From assembly GCA_026873275.1 (NCBI GenBank), contig JANTUC010000001.1, forward strand, positions 1,178,001-1,242,000: a stretch of 64,000 nt of DNA. The letters are read 5' to 3'. This document shows, in pieces, positions 11,975 to 23,576 of the stretch (the stretch's first letter is position 1; every line of letters begins with the position of its first letter). Below the pieces are notes generated by a model, which saw nothing but the letters and a program-made list of their open reading frames with translations, was not told where the DNA came from and searched no databases. This stretch comes from Pseudopithomyces maydicus (lineage: Eukaryota; Ascomycota; Dothideomycetes; Pleosporales; Didymosphaeriaceae). The translations under genes were made by a program, and so were the position numbers.

Positions 11975-12018
11975 CATCACCATCATCATCACCACCATCA
12001 CCACCACCATCCCCATCA
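11975..12018. repeat. CAT/ACC low-complexity stretch
   Basis: Imperfect trinucleotide run of CATCAC/CACCAT units in a gene-free interval; on the minus strand it reads GGTGATGATG. Confidence 0.8.
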
Positions 12019-12593
12019 TTACCAATCTTCATGATCTGATTTGAATCTCGTCTGACTAGAAAAACAAAAATAAAATCAATCCCTTCTTCATCCCATCATC
12101 ACCTCACGTTAAGGAGAATATCAGACACGTATGTAGAAACCATCAAATAGAATGAAATATCAATAGCAAATGTCGTTTCTGTCACTATATAGGTGTCACA
12201 TTTTACACGTGTCATAGCTGACACAGTCAGCTAGCTGTGTGGCATTACATATGTGGGTACAAGCATAGTGGGTACAAACATGGTAGGCATAAACATAGCA
12301 GGCACAAACACAGTAAGCACCTAGGTGTACATATTCACTAACCCCCACACTAATGCTCGATATTACTGCTCGAGATGAGCTGCTACTACAGTACCCCACC
12401 CCCTCAACAATCCCGAACCATACCAGCCCGAACCACACCATCGAGTCAAGCTCTGCATTCCCGGCCGGCCCCACCCCTCACATGATTATGTATTCGTTTG
12501 CTAAGAGCAAAAGCGCCATCGTTCACACTATCCAACCAAAGCGTTGGGAGGTACTTCAAAACAAGTATATGCTGAATTTGCCTTTCGCTTGAT

Positions 12594-12613
12594 CGCTCGC
12601 TCGCTCGCTCGCT
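12594..12613. repeat. GCTC tetranucleotide repeat
   Basis: Five tandem GCTC units about 85 bp beyond the stop codon of the minus-strand DUF8035 gene. Confidence 0.85.
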
Positions 12614-12697
12614 CACTTAATGCACTTGACTATCCTACATCAACTCTTCCCATGGAACGAGACGTTGCCTCTCCTCTCAAAACGTACAACGCTCCCC

Positions 12698-15647
12698 TCA
12701 CCTCCCCGCCTCAATGGCTCTGGGTCGCGACCTCTCCCTGTCTCGATCCATGTCATCGTACTCGCGATCATACTCATCGTACTCTCGCCTTCTATCTCTA
12801 TCCCTCTCCCTGTCTTCATCATCCCGATGCCCATGGTGCCCCCTCCGCTCGTACTCGCGGTCACGATCGCGTCTCTCCTCGCGCTCGTACTCATCTTCTA
12901 TCGAACCAGTCAGCTGATCATTCTTTCTTTGCAACGAAAAAGTCGATTGTTTGTAGTACTCACCTCTCGCCTCGCGAATCTTACGCGTCCGATCCGCTAG
13001 CTTCTGAATGTCCTCCTTGGTCAAGACGCGCAGCACGATGACACAATCTAGACGCTCTTCGAACCGCTCCCCGGCATCCTCGAGCGCCTGCGGGTTGACT
13101 AGTCGACGGTCGATCTTGGTCCAGCGCGCGTTGGGCGGGATGTCTTTGCCCTTGAGCTGACTCTTGTGTGGCGCAACGCCTTCGCGGATGGGTTCGGGGT
13201 CTTCAGGAAATTTCTCCGTGGGCTTGCGCAGGATGCCTTTAGGCGCGGGAGGCGCCTCCTTGGGCGGAGTTACAATCTGAACCGTCTTGTTAGGCGGGTC
13301 ATGATCTGCGAGAGCGTCAGGCTCTTGCACCATGTCCTTGTCCAGGACACTCGTAGAGCGCTCGTCGTAACGTGAGTGCTGTGGTTCGGCACCGTTGGGC
13401 TTAGATTCGCGGGGGCGGTAGTCTTCTGCACGCTCGCGAGACTTTTCCCTCTCCTCTCTCCGTCGTCGGCGGTCTCGCTCCCGGTCCGAGTCGCTGTCCC
13501 GGTCGCGGCCGGCGCCACTACGTTCGGCTTCTTGCTGGATGCGCCGACGGTATTCCTCGTCGGGGTCAAGGGCAGGCTCTGTGGCACTCGGTTCTGCTCT
13601 ACGTTCACTACCTCGGCCACTCTTGCTATCGTAATGACGAGGTCGTTCATCACCACTACCATCAGACGACGGTGCTTTGCGTGACCTTCTCTCGCGCCTC
13701 TCTGGATCTTCCTTCTCCTCGTATCCACGCTCACGAGGCTTCCGATCAGGCTCTTGAGGAGGATACGCTGCAGGAGGGGAGTACGTTCTTCGGCTGGTCG
13801 GTCTTTGCGTTCGTCAGGAAGAATTTCACGTCGATCACTGCGCCGTTCACGTTCGTCGGAGCCCCGGCCCCTACGGTCGCGCTCGTCCCATTCTTTGCGT
13901 TGCTCACGTTCTTTTTCCAGCTCACGCTCACGTTCTCGTTCACGCTCTACCCTTTCCAGCTCACGCTCACGTTCTCGTTCACGCTCTACCCTTTCTCGCT
14001 CACGTTCACGCTCCCGGTCTTGGTCCCGATCACGTTCACGATCCCTTTCGCGGTTCTTCAAGACGTGAGCTGCGCCAAAAGTAGCAGCAGCACCCGCAGC
14101 AGCACCCGCAACTACTGGAGCAGCAGAAGGAAGAGGCTGGTTGCTATCGCGAGACCCTCGCTCTCGCTCTCGAGGTCGTTCATCATATGTCGGGACTCGA
14201 GCTTCTGGCATCCTCGCTTCGGCACGATCGGAGGAATAGTACTGGCTCCCGTACCCGTCGGATCGGGCATGACCCACTTCTGGAGGATTCCATGCTGGTT
14301 GGGCGCGGTCCAAAGAGGGCTCGCGCACGTGACCGGTAGGAGCAATGCCGAATCCCCGGCTGGCAACGTCACGATCCTCGTACCGGTCCGGATACCGCCG
14401 ATTCTCAATCTCCCTGTCCCGTCGATCATAGTCATCATGATAGGTCTCCCGACGATGTTCACGGGGCTCTTGATGAATGGCTGGAGCGTGGTGTCTAGTC
14501 GATGACGTCCGAGAGGGTGCTGCATCTGGGTATGGGTCGTATTTAGGGATGTCCCTGGACCGCTCGATCGATGACGATCTGCCATGGTGGCGACTGCTAG
14601 AGCCGTTGAGCGGAATTTTGTCGAAGCCGCGAGTCGACGGCGGGGGTCCGAGGTCTCGGGCTGAGCTGCGTGGCCCACGGTCTAGAATCACGCTAGATGG
14701 ACGAGCGCCACGTTCTGTGCTACCAGCTCTTGGTCGTCGCCACACTGGCTCTGTCTCGCGGTACATGGCTGCAGGGTCGGTGTATGAGAAGCCCTCTTCT
14801 CCAAACTCTGTGGCCTTGACCAGGGGCTTGTGCTGGTGGTAGGTCCGGCCACCGCTGGTGACGCTGTAGTCACGAGAGTCACGATGGCTCGGCTTGATGA
14901 TGTCTTTCTCAGCAATGAGCTTCGCCGAATGACTGCCATCGTCCACGCTGTATATCCTCTTGTGCTCGCGACGGGCGGCTGGCTGGGCATTGTACGTCTC
15001 AGCTCGGCTGTCCCATGAACGTGCCAGCGGACTCGAAGGGCGGTCGTGGACGTGGGTTGCATGAGTGCGAAGAGGCAGGGCGGCGGGGGAGCGAGCGTGG
15101 TGCTGGGCCGGGCGAGACGGTCATTGGAGTCGTTGAGCGTGTTTCGGCGTGGTCGGCCAGAGTAGGAGTCGTATCTGGGCTTGGACGAATGCGAGCTGGA
15201 CGAGCTGCTCGTGGCATGGTCGTGGTGGGGGTAGAGAGAGCCTCCAATCCTCTCGGCGCTGGAGCGGGGCGAGCGCGGGCGGCCGTAGTAATTGGAGTCG
15301 TAGTAGGGGTCGAAGGTGCCGGTGGAGGACCTCGCAGGGTTACTCATGCGTCCCCGGGGCGAGGCGGGCCGGTAGTAGCGCGAGTCCATCTTTTGCTTTG
15401 TGTTGGCAGGCTGGGTGGTCTTGCCGATGGACAGCAGCTCCTTCTTCGCAATCAGCTGCAGCTTCTTGCCCAGAGACTGCTGCTGGGCGGGCGAGACGGT
15501 GAGGGTGTTGCGGCGCGGAGGGAGCGGCGGCGGCGGCTGCTCGACGACTCCGTCCGGGCCGAGGGTGTAGGAGAGCCTCCGCACGCGAGGTGCTCCCCAG
15601 GTGGAGGTGTGGGTTGGGGAGGGAAGGACGATGCTGCTGGTCATCAT
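12698..15647 (-). CDS. DUF8035 mixed-charge protein, frame broken twice
   Basis: Large low-complexity protein of about 961 residues after allowing for one intron and two one-base deficits. Start 15647 (MMTSSIVLPSPTHTSTWGAP) precedes a Ser/Arg/Tyr-rich region. Next is an Ala-rich hydrophobic patch (APVVAGAAAGAAATFGAAHV), then a long Arg/Glu mixed-charge tract encoded partly by a 39-bp tandem repeat. The C-terminal DUF8035-like core carries NARWTKIDRRLVNPQALEDA and RFEERLDCVIVLRVLTKEDI. An intron at 12898-12963 (GTGAGT..CTGAC..ATAG) is 66 bp and stop-free, so a simple ORF reads through it. Frame breaks lie at a G5 run (15085-15089) and a G4 run (13776-13779). The sequence supports family membership; function is unknown. 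Confidence 0.78.
13917..13994. repeat. 39-bp coding tandem repeat (x2)
   Basis: Two perfect 39-bp copies (13917-13955, 13956-13994) within the DUF8035 gene, encoding a 13-residue Arg/Glu unit (ELERVERERERER-like). The length is a multiple of three, so copy-number change would keep the frame. Confidence 0.9.
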
Positions 15648-16752
15648 CACGGTCAGCGGGTGTGGGCAGGCGCGAGGAGGGAGGGAGGGCAGAAGAGCAC
15701 AAACGCGAGCGAGTCCGTCACCAGCAGGTCCGGAGAAGCAAGGTGTCGCACCTGGACGTACATTCAAGCAACGGCTATCGATATATGGCCACGGGCGCGG
15801 GCCTGCAGGCGCAACAGGATCGAGACGGCGTGGTCAACGGCAGCCCGAATCGCGGCAGGCTCGCAATCGCAGCCCGAGCGCGCGTGCCGGTGCTGAGGCG
15901 CTTCGGCAGCAGGGGCGATGCCAGCTGCTGGCGGGCGCTCTGGGAATCAAGAGAGGTTTGCAGGCGGAGCTGGGGTGTCCCTAGGATCCCAGGGGCCACG
16001 GCAGCAAGTGGGGTTGGGTCGTGTGGTGAGGCGGCAGGAGGGGCAGCGCGGCGGTCCGGTGTAAAAGGAGCGGCCTGGGACACGAGGGCGGGCAGAGCAG
16101 CAGGAGGAGCAGCAGCAGCAGCAGCAGTGGGCAGCGGGAAAATAGGGATATTGGCGAGGGCGTGCGGGTGTGTGTGTGTGTGGGCGTGGGCAGCAACCAG
16201 GCCTCCGACGGGCCTACGCCTACCTACTTACGTGGGCGTGGTGTAGATCAAATCAGCCCTCGCTCGATGACACAGGGCAGCGCCCCTGATTCGCCGCGCA
16301 CCGACGCCCTTCACTTTTTTGCGCCCCCCGCCCGCTCCAGCATCGCTTCTCTCGACCGCTCGCTACCCAGACCCGACATGCCATGCCGTGCTTAGGTACA
16401 GCCTACGGCCTACCGGTACATTCAGGTTTCCGGCGCAGTGGGGCCTCGTGCATCCCAAGGCCCGCATCAAGCCCGCGTCGAGCCCGCATCAAGACACCGC
16501 TCCCCTTTTCCCGCTGTCAGCATCGCCGTTGCCCCCGCTTTGCCTCACTGCGGTCTCCTTGTCGGTGCCCAACTAGCCCACCGAGAATTCGTCCCGGTGC
16601 GAGCAGCCTCACGAATTTCTCGTCTGATTGCGGCCCGACTGCTGGGGATCCTCGTTTTGCCATTTGACACGTAACAGCTACTGCGACAAGATCTACATGA
16701 AATCCCAAAATCTTCTGACCTCCCCCTTCTTCGCCTGTTCTAGTTCCAATCC
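15648..16752. other. Intergenic, DUF8035 upstream / permease downstream
   Basis: 1.1 kb, GC-rich, with no supported gene. It contains a GCA trinucleotide run near 16108-16130 and a GT run near 16168-16180. It should include the DUF8035 promoter and the 3' UTR of the QutD-like permease. Confidence 0.5.
16106..16131. repeat. GCA trinucleotide run
   Basis: AGCAGGAGGAGCAGCAGCAG-like purine-rich triplet repeat in the 5' flank of the DUF8035 gene. Confidence 0.75.
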
Positions 16753-18812
16753 TCAAGCGCTCTCGACATGCTCCACGCCCGGAACCTTCCTCTTCTGCAC
16801 CGTCGCGCTGGTCACAGATGCATCGTCGCCGGTGACGTGGTGATGCTGCAGCTGCTTTGCCCGCGAGTATCGAGGCACCGTGTCCCGAACGCACCCACGG
16901 ATGATGTCCCCCTCGAAGAGGTGGTGGATCGATTCCAGCGGCACGTTCTTCGTCTCGGGAACGCAGAAGATGGTGTAGACGCCCATCACGATGCAGCACG
17001 ACCCAAAGAGCAAGAACGTACCGTACGTGATATCATGGAGCATGATGGGTGTAATCTTTGCAATCACCTGTACCCACGTTAGCATCAGGCCTTGCACCAG
17101 GCGCACCACCACTGCAAACGTACAAAGTTGAAAAGCCACTGAGTCATCAGCGCTGCCGCCATGATGAGCGATCGAACTACAGCCTGTCAGTTGACCTCGG
17201 TCGTCGCCATGGCCGTTGTGTACAGATGGACTTACCGTGATTGGGAGAGCACTCCGAGCTCAGTACAAATGGTATAGGGCCCCATCCTGCCCTCCCGTTA
17301 GCTTGGACCCTCACGTGCCGGAACCGCGGTTACTTACCGAATGAGTAGAAGACGACAAACAGATAGACGCACACGATAGCGAAGATACTGTTACCGCTGA
17401 GTGCGTCACCATCCTTGACCGGGTTAACGGCCTGGTTCACTCCGATGTAGAACATGGCGAATGCTTGGCCCATAGACCCAATGAGGAGAGACCACTAGAA
17501 CCAATGTTAGAATGGGGATCCATGTTGGTCTACATTGACTGGGGAAGGCCGGTGAGAGCCTGCACGCCCGTCTGGAATGGGACGAGGCAACGTCACATAC
17601 CTTCCGGCCTAGTTGCTCCGTGAAAGCCATCAAGCCAATCGCCGTTACCACGATCTTTACGATCCCATACACCCCCGTAGCGAAGAGTCCGGCTGAATTG
17701 CCCTTGAGTCCGATCGATTGGAAGATTTGAGGTGCATAGTAGTTGATCCTAAATGGCGTGATGCATCAGCAGCTTGTCCACCTGACTCTTCCCGTGATAA
17801 TGCTTACGAGTTGGTACCTGTCCACTGCTGCCAAAACATAAGTATGACTGCGAATGAACTCTGGTAAAACATGCGCTTGCTCGAGCACGCCGCCCGCAGC
17901 TGAGCCCTAAGCGGCAACTTCTCATGGCCTTCGAAGTCTTTGATGATCTCGTCGAGCTCCTGGAGGACCGCTTCGTCATCGATGGGCTTTGCTCGAACTC
18001 TAGCCAGTGCCTTGGCAGCGTCGTCCAAACGGTTCTTCTCTACTAGCCATCGTGGTGATTCGTTTTGGAACACGATGCCGGCTAGCAGCAACGCTCCGGG
18101 TAGCATCTGTAGGGCGAAAGGCACCCTCCACTTTGTGGAGCTCAGTGTCTTGATCTGGAGGTTGATTCCGTAATTGACGAAGAACGACAGGCATATCCCG
18201 GTCACGTTGAAGAGTTGCATGCACCCAATGCAGCGACCTCGGATTTCCTTGTTCGCGTTTTCGCCAATGTACGTCGGGACGACCGCAGAGATGAGACCCA
18301 CACCAAAACCGCCAATGACTCGCCCCACATAGAGCTGGGCTAAGCTGGTGGTGTTGATGGCACAAAGCGTTTGAATCAGCGACCCGATGATGAAAATGAT
18401 ATCAGCGATAATCAGCGCATTTCTGCGTCCGAACGTATCGCTGATATAAAATGAGGACATGGCTCCGAAGAAACATCCTGCCTATGTAGTGTGTCAGCGT
18501 ACATCCGAGGCCAACCGAAAAACCCCCGCCCACCTGAAGCACAGAAACAATGTTTCCCTGCAGATTGCTGAAATCGGGACTATTTTTGTCCAAATTGAAC
18601 GAGTGCTGGAAGGCGTCCATGGTGAGAACCCCACCTGCGGTGCCAACCGATTAGATGCATGTCAAAAACGAGGCGCCCTGTGACAACGAACCGATAAGCC
18701 CTGTATCCCACCCGAACAGCATACCACCGAACGACGCCACCGCTGTCAGGATGTATGTTTTGCGGTACGCCTTGATGTCGGCGGCCACGCGCCTCAGATC
18801 GAATTTCGCCAT
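16753..18812 (-). CDS. QutD-like MFS sugar/quinate permease
   Basis: Eight exons (18692-18812, 18534-18634, 18481-17808, 17601-17748, 17338-17494, 17236-17286, 17124-17176, 16753-17067) join cleanly into 539 residues, the usual length for fungal MFS sugar porters. Family marks are GGMLFGWDTGLIGG in helix 1, DTFGRRN after helix 2, GRVIGGFGVG in helix 4, PESPRWLVEK, QQWTGTNSINYYAP in helix 7 and VPETKNVPLE after helix 12. The tail FEGDIIRGCVRDTVPRYSRA is characteristic of quinate permease-type transporters. Substrate specificity cannot be decided from sequence. Start 18812 (MAKFDLRRVAADIKAYRKTY) fits the family. It is the last of five co-directional metabolic genes, just downstream of the D-2-hydroxyacid dehydrogenase. 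Confidence 0.85.
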
Positions 18813-19410
18813 GGCGGGTGAACAAGACACGCAAAGCGTCGGAGTGCGGACCAGACGAAGCCCAACAACAGGGTGGTGAGACAACTCAACAAGTTGTGCG
18901 GTGACAGAAGCACCTAGATGCAATGTAGATTGACAAAGTTCAATGTATCAAACACACTGGAGAAAGTCCGGGGTATTTAAAAAAGGCGAGGTGACGTGAC
19001 GTGGGGTGCGGGGATAGCCGCCCATCCTGGAGTACGGTCCGACATGGTCCCATCCCGAGGTCGGGGGTGTGTCTGGGGTACAGGTGTGCCGATGGCAGTT
19101 TCTATCGGGTACGAATTCTCCTACAACGGCTCTTCGATAGCGTCGTGCTCCCGGGCTGTGGTGCAAGCATGTGATAAAAGCCACCGTGGTACGAGGCGGG
19201 TATGCACGAAAGTCGGCTGGGGCATTGGCAATTGCTTGTGTCAGAAGCCACGGCCGCAGCCCCTCGGCAATTGCAGTCCGTTGCCGGCTCGTGTTCAAAT
19301 GCCGACAGGGTGTCTTGCGTGTGTTGGCGTTTTCCAAGCCCTGGAGGACCGCTCCCGGAAACTTGTATTTGCTCTATCACTCCACATCCCGGAAAAGCTG
19401 CTGCTCTGCA
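18813..19410. other. Intergenic, permease upstream
   Basis: 598 bp between two minus-strand genes, with no supported gene. It should contain the promoter of the QutD-like permease. Confidence 0.5.
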
Positions 19411-20530
19411 CTATGATATCTTCGCCGAGTCTCTCGTCTGTTCCGGCACCTGCGTCAAGAGCTTGTCGTGCTGTATCGCCGACTTTAGGTTCTCCAGAAC
19501 CAGAAGCTCCATGTCCCGCTGCGTCTCATACGTCGCAGTGCCCATATGCGGCAACAAAACCACATTCTCCGCGTCCAAAAGCCCCTGGTGAATCTTCGGT
19601 TCCTCCTCGAAAACGTCCAACCCAGCAGACCACACTTTCCCACTCCTCAACGCCTCCACCAACGCAGCCTCATCGATCAACGGCCCCCTCGCCGTATTCA
19701 CAATCACGATCCCATCCTTCATCTTCGCAAACTCCTTCTCCCCAATAATGTGCCGCGTCTCCGCATTCAGCGACAAGTTCAGGCTCAGCACGTCCGACGT
19801 CGCCAGCAGCTCGTCAAACGTGACATAGCTAGCGCCGTCTTCTTCCTCGGCACCCAGCCGCCTCCGATTATGATACTGAATCTTCATCCCGAAGGCCTTT
19901 GCGCGCTGCGCCGTCGCACGCCCGATCCCACCCATGCCGAGTATCCCCAGCACCTTGTTCCGGGGGTCGTGTCCAAGCGCAAATCTGCCGCGCCAATTAC
20001 CTGCCGCAACGCCTTTATGTCAGCTGCTGTTTGGTAAGGGGGCTCGATTACCAGACGCTAGTCTGGGTATCAAATCGAGCGGGATGCATGCCCGCAGGGC
20101 TCAGCGCACCTTGTCTAACCGCCTGGAACGAATGCGTGATGTTCCTCAGCGCGCCGAGCATGAGGAAGATGGCAATGTCGGCCGTGGCATCGTTGACGGC
20201 GATGGGGGTCGAGGACACGGCGATGCCGCGCTCCGTGCATGCGGCAATGTCGATGTTATCGTAGCCTGCGCCGTTGTGGCATATGTATTTGAGCGATGCA
20301 GGCAGCGCGTCGAGCAGCTCCGCGTCGAAGTTCCCCGTGTACTTGTTCGAGTCGTTGGAGCGGTAGAGGGCATAGATTCCCGAGAATGCACCCGCTCTGC
20401 ACTGCGCAAGGAATTCTTCTCGTGTGCCGGTGGGGTACTCATATGAGGCTGTGGTCAATTGTTTGCAAGCTTCCCACTCTTTCCGCGCGTGCGTTAGGGC
20501 TCCGATAAGGAGGGTTGCTCGTTCCGTCAT
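19411..20530 (-). CDS. D-isomer 2-hydroxyacid dehydrogenase
   Basis: Two exons (20110-20530, 19411-20000) around a 109-bp intron (GTGCGC..CAGCTGAC..GCAG) give 336 residues. The N-terminal substrate domain contains CHNGAGYDNIDI. The nucleotide domain has GILGMGGIGRA (Gly-rich loop about 162-167). The catalytic triad of the family is present: Arg in VNTARGP (about 245), Glu in DVFEEEP (about 274), His in LLPHMGTAT (about 292). The basic YHNRRRL after the second strand suggests NADP(H) preference, as in glyoxylate/hydroxypyruvate reductases. Expected reaction: reversible reduction of a 2-keto acid such as glyoxylate or hydroxypyruvate to the D-2-hydroxyacid; the true substrate is inference. Two 10-bp palindromes lie upstream. 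Confidence 0.88.
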
Positions 20531-20693
20531 CTTGAACGTGAGCGTGTATATGAGACAATAGATTTGTTTCCTTGGAGAGTGAAGGAATTGATAGGAAATA
20601 GGTCTAGTATCAAGAATGGTGCCGACAACGGAGGGCGACCTTTATCGCACGTTGACGTAGTGCGTGCAGTCGGCGATAATGCCGTTTTATCTC

Positions 20694-20703
20694 GGACCGG
20701 TCC
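20694..20703. promoter_or_regulatory. Palindrome GGACCGGTCC
   Basis: Perfect 10-bp palindrome 164 bp upstream of the dehydrogenase ATG. Back-to-back CGG half-sites of this sort are the kind of site bound by fungal Zn2Cys6 regulators, which is family knowledge; binding here is inferred. Confidence 0.35.
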
Positions 20704-20740
20704 AATGTGTAGGCTAGACAGGGAAGTGTTCCCCGCATTG

Positions 20741-20750
20741 GTTGGCCAAC
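20741..20750. promoter_or_regulatory. Palindrome GTTGGCCAAC
   Basis: Second perfect 10-bp palindrome, 37 bp beyond the first, next to an ATTGG (inverted CCAAT) pentamer. Possible regulatory site, function unproven. Confidence 0.3.
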
Positions 20751-20939
20751 GCGGAGGGGCGACAGTGAACTAGTCTAACGCCGACGCAGCGGGGAGCATC
20801 TAAATCGTGGAGACGTAAATATGTTTGTGCGTGGGATGCAGAATTAGAGCATAGCGATGTGCTAATAGCAATGTGGTCATATTTGCCTGACTTGAACTAT
20901 ATTCCAAATTTGACCTATATCTTTCACCCGAAATCTCTT

Positions 20940-22505
20940 TCATACTTTCTCAACACGCTCCTCAAACGTCTTCTCTTGTGGCTCCGCATGATCATAGACT
21001 AGACTCCTCCTCCGTCTGAGCTCATCAATCTCCCCCTCCAGTTTATGTCCTTCAGGCAAGAACAGATTGTCCACCTCCTCCAAGCTTAAATTACTCGTCT
21101 CGGGGTAAAAGAAGTACACAATCGGCACAAAAGCCGCCAGTGTGCACGTAAAGATAAGATATGTCTTCCACCCAATTCGATTAATCAGCACAGGGGTAAT
21201 CATAACAATGACAAAGTTCCACATCCAGTGGGATGACACGGAGATGGCGGTGCCTCTCGCGCGGGCTTCAAGTGGAAGAATCTCAGGACCCCAAACCCAC
21301 GGGACAACGTTGATAGACGCCCCGAATATGAGCATATACAGGAAAAAGAAGGCGATGGAAGCTGCGGAGCATGCTTCTGTGCCGATGGAGAGGAGAATGC
21401 TGATCATCATCATGCAGAGCGACAGCAGAGTACAACCAACCATCATGGTTGGGCGACGACCGAGGCGGTCTAGAGCGAGCGCTGGGAGGGTGTTGCCGAT
21501 AGGAAACATGAGCTCGACGAAACCCGCTATGAGAATGGCGCGCTGGGAGGACATGCCTACGTTCTCAACGAGGACGGTTGGCATGTAGTAGACAACTAGA
21601 GTGATGATTAGATGAGACAGTGTACTTGGTTCTCCCTTCATGATATTACTCACCTAGATTGATTCCAGACCACTGGTTCATGAAGAGACCGAACCACGCC
21701 AGCAAAACGCGGCGCCGCGTCTGTAAGATATCCTTCTTGAATAGGCCCGAGATCTTCTGTGCACCCTCTCCTTTTTCAATCGCGATCGCCGCACCGATAG
21801 CATCCATTTCCCCACAGATGTATGGATCGTTCTCGTCCAAGTCAAAAACGGCGCATAACACCTCCCTCGCCTCCGAACTCCTCCCCCGCTTGCAGAGCCA
21901 TCGCGGGGATTCCGGTAGCCCGAAAACTAAGCCCACCACTGTTATCGCGAATACAAGCTGGATGGCGATCGGAGTTCTCCACGCCACACTACCAGGCAGA
22001 TATGAGAAGCCATAGTCGATCCAATATGCGAGTACAATTCCTATACCGATGAACCAAATCTCCCAACTGACTACTCTGCCTCTCCATTCTCTCTTGCACA
22101 GCTCGCTTTGGTACATTGGCACGGTACTCGAATCGATGCCCGTGCCCAGCCCAGTAATAACTCTCCCCAATATGAGGTGGCTGATGTGGTATGCAGAGCA
22201 TTGCAGTGAAGCGCCCACGATGATGAGGCTCATGGCGAGCCAGATCATGCGGCGACGCCCCAGTATGTCACCAATGAAGACTGTGAGGATGCAGCCGAAG
22301 AGCGCGCCAAGGCAGTAGGAGGACACTATGATGCCGGTGATGGTGTCACGAGGGTGATTAAATTGCGCGAGCCAGTCTTTGTTTTGGAGGAGGCCGCCGA
22401 AAACCCCTTGATCGTAGCCAAAGAAGAGGAAGGCGGAGAGGCAGCAGGCGTAGATCGCAGCGCGCAGGGGGCGCCGCGGCCATAATGAGAGCTCCAGGAG
22501 GACAT
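20940..22505 (-). CDS. MFS sugar porter, frame broken near N-terminus
   Basis: Two exons (21654-22505, 20940-21595; intron GTGAGT..CTAG) give about 502 residues if one base is added in a five-G run at 22467-22471. Without it, no ATG lies in frame with the helix 1 sequence FLFFGYDQGVFGGLL. With it, the protein starts MSSWSSHYGRGAPL at 22505. Sugar-porter marks are GDILGRRR, GRVITGLGTG, PESPRWLCKRG, MNQWSGINLV, LDRLGRRPTM, and FFYPETSNLSLEE after the last helix. Substrate is unknown; relatives carry hexoses, pentoses or glycosides. It lies between the dehydrogenase and the Hsp31 homologue on the same strand. Confidence 0.83.
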
Positions 22506-23576
22506 AAGGATGAGATACGATTGGGATGAAAGCTAGCGAAGAAGGGCCTCGGAATATATGTACAGGGGGTCTGATTGAAAAATGTTGACACGGAACTCAA
22601 AGATCTAAGGATTTGACCAGAGCACTGCTCGATTGCTCGGATCCCCACGTCTTGTATTGCGATTCCCCCCACCAATATCCAATCCTCTTATACTGCTCTC
22701 GTGAAGTAACTTCAAAACCACGGCTTGCCTAAAAAGGACTTCCCCGGATGACGTCCCAGAAAACAAGATCCGATGCGCTGGACCTAGCTTCCGCTCAAGC
22801 AACTCAAGATCCGGGGTAGCGTGCACTACCGGTGGAGTACCGGCGGCACATGTTCCAGCCTGTTCTAGAACAAGCTTGAACAGATGGTGGATGCGGACCG
22901 TCGACCGAGGAGTTGGGACCGGACCAGGACCCGTGGAAGTGATTCCGGACACGCTTAATGGCGTGGTGCATATCGAGCCAAACCTGCCATAATTGGAATG
23001 AAGATTAGGGGAATAACTGAATGACCACATTTAATGCAGTGGTCCGAATGGTGGCCGTCCAGATAGGGAGCTTTATTGTCAGTTGTAGTCGTCGAGGTGT
23101 ATTGATGCTACTAAGATTATATGAGTATGTGGGCGAAGAGATTTCAACCATATCCTATAAGAATGAGATCAGAGCTGCGAACAAGCTCTCTGTTGGCTAA
23201 GCATCGGCATAGTCGTCATGAGAACGACGTCTTTCATCGGCCCGGTGCAGGGCTACACACGTCAAGCGAAGTCCATGCAAGGCTGCCGGCTATTTTAGAA
23301 ACCAACACTACTGAAGACCATACCAAGAAAGGTCTTTCCGGTAGACACCATCCGGGTATTAGGGAACCATGAGTACTATTCTAGACGCGTGAATATCAAG
23401 AAGTGCGTGTCAAGCATGGCACACCACGCCGAACGGCGAAACCCGCCTGCAAAACGATGATGGCATTGTTCTCCCCACGACAGAAGCGCCATTAATTTCT
23501 CCAGAAAGACCTAAACCACGGCTACGACCAATCAATCTGCCAAACGTATCTTTGTATCCGTTTTTGCACTGGTAAT
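22506..23576. other. Intergenic region
   Basis: 1.07 kb without a supported gene. Several CCGG/ACCGG elements cluster at about 22830-22960 (for example ACCGGTGGAGTACCGGCGG at about 22829), upstream of the sugar porter, and could be regulator half-sites. Confidence 0.45.

Larger units (their letters stand above)
8110..12697. other. 4.6-kb gene-free region
   Basis: No supported coding gene on either strand. Open frames are short, lack family motifs and show no consistent intron signals. The region holds a GAAA microsatellite, a CAT/ACC-rich stretch, a GCTC repeat, and several copies of a TCTAAAA-containing motif between 8.55 and 9.37 kb (see findings). It may contain non-coding RNAs or UTRs, but none could be recognised. 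Confidence 0.5.
20531..20939. other. Intergenic, dehydrogenase promoter
   Basis: 409 bp holding the dehydrogenase promoter and the 3' flank of the next transporter. It contains two perfect palindromes (listed separately). No gene seen. Confidence 0.5.

Noticed and set aside
13769..13785. 17-bp GT..CAG segment that would also repair the second DUF8035 break
   Set aside because: Far below the minimum intron length for fungi, and it would remove sensible coding sequence; a one-base deficit in the G4 run is simpler.
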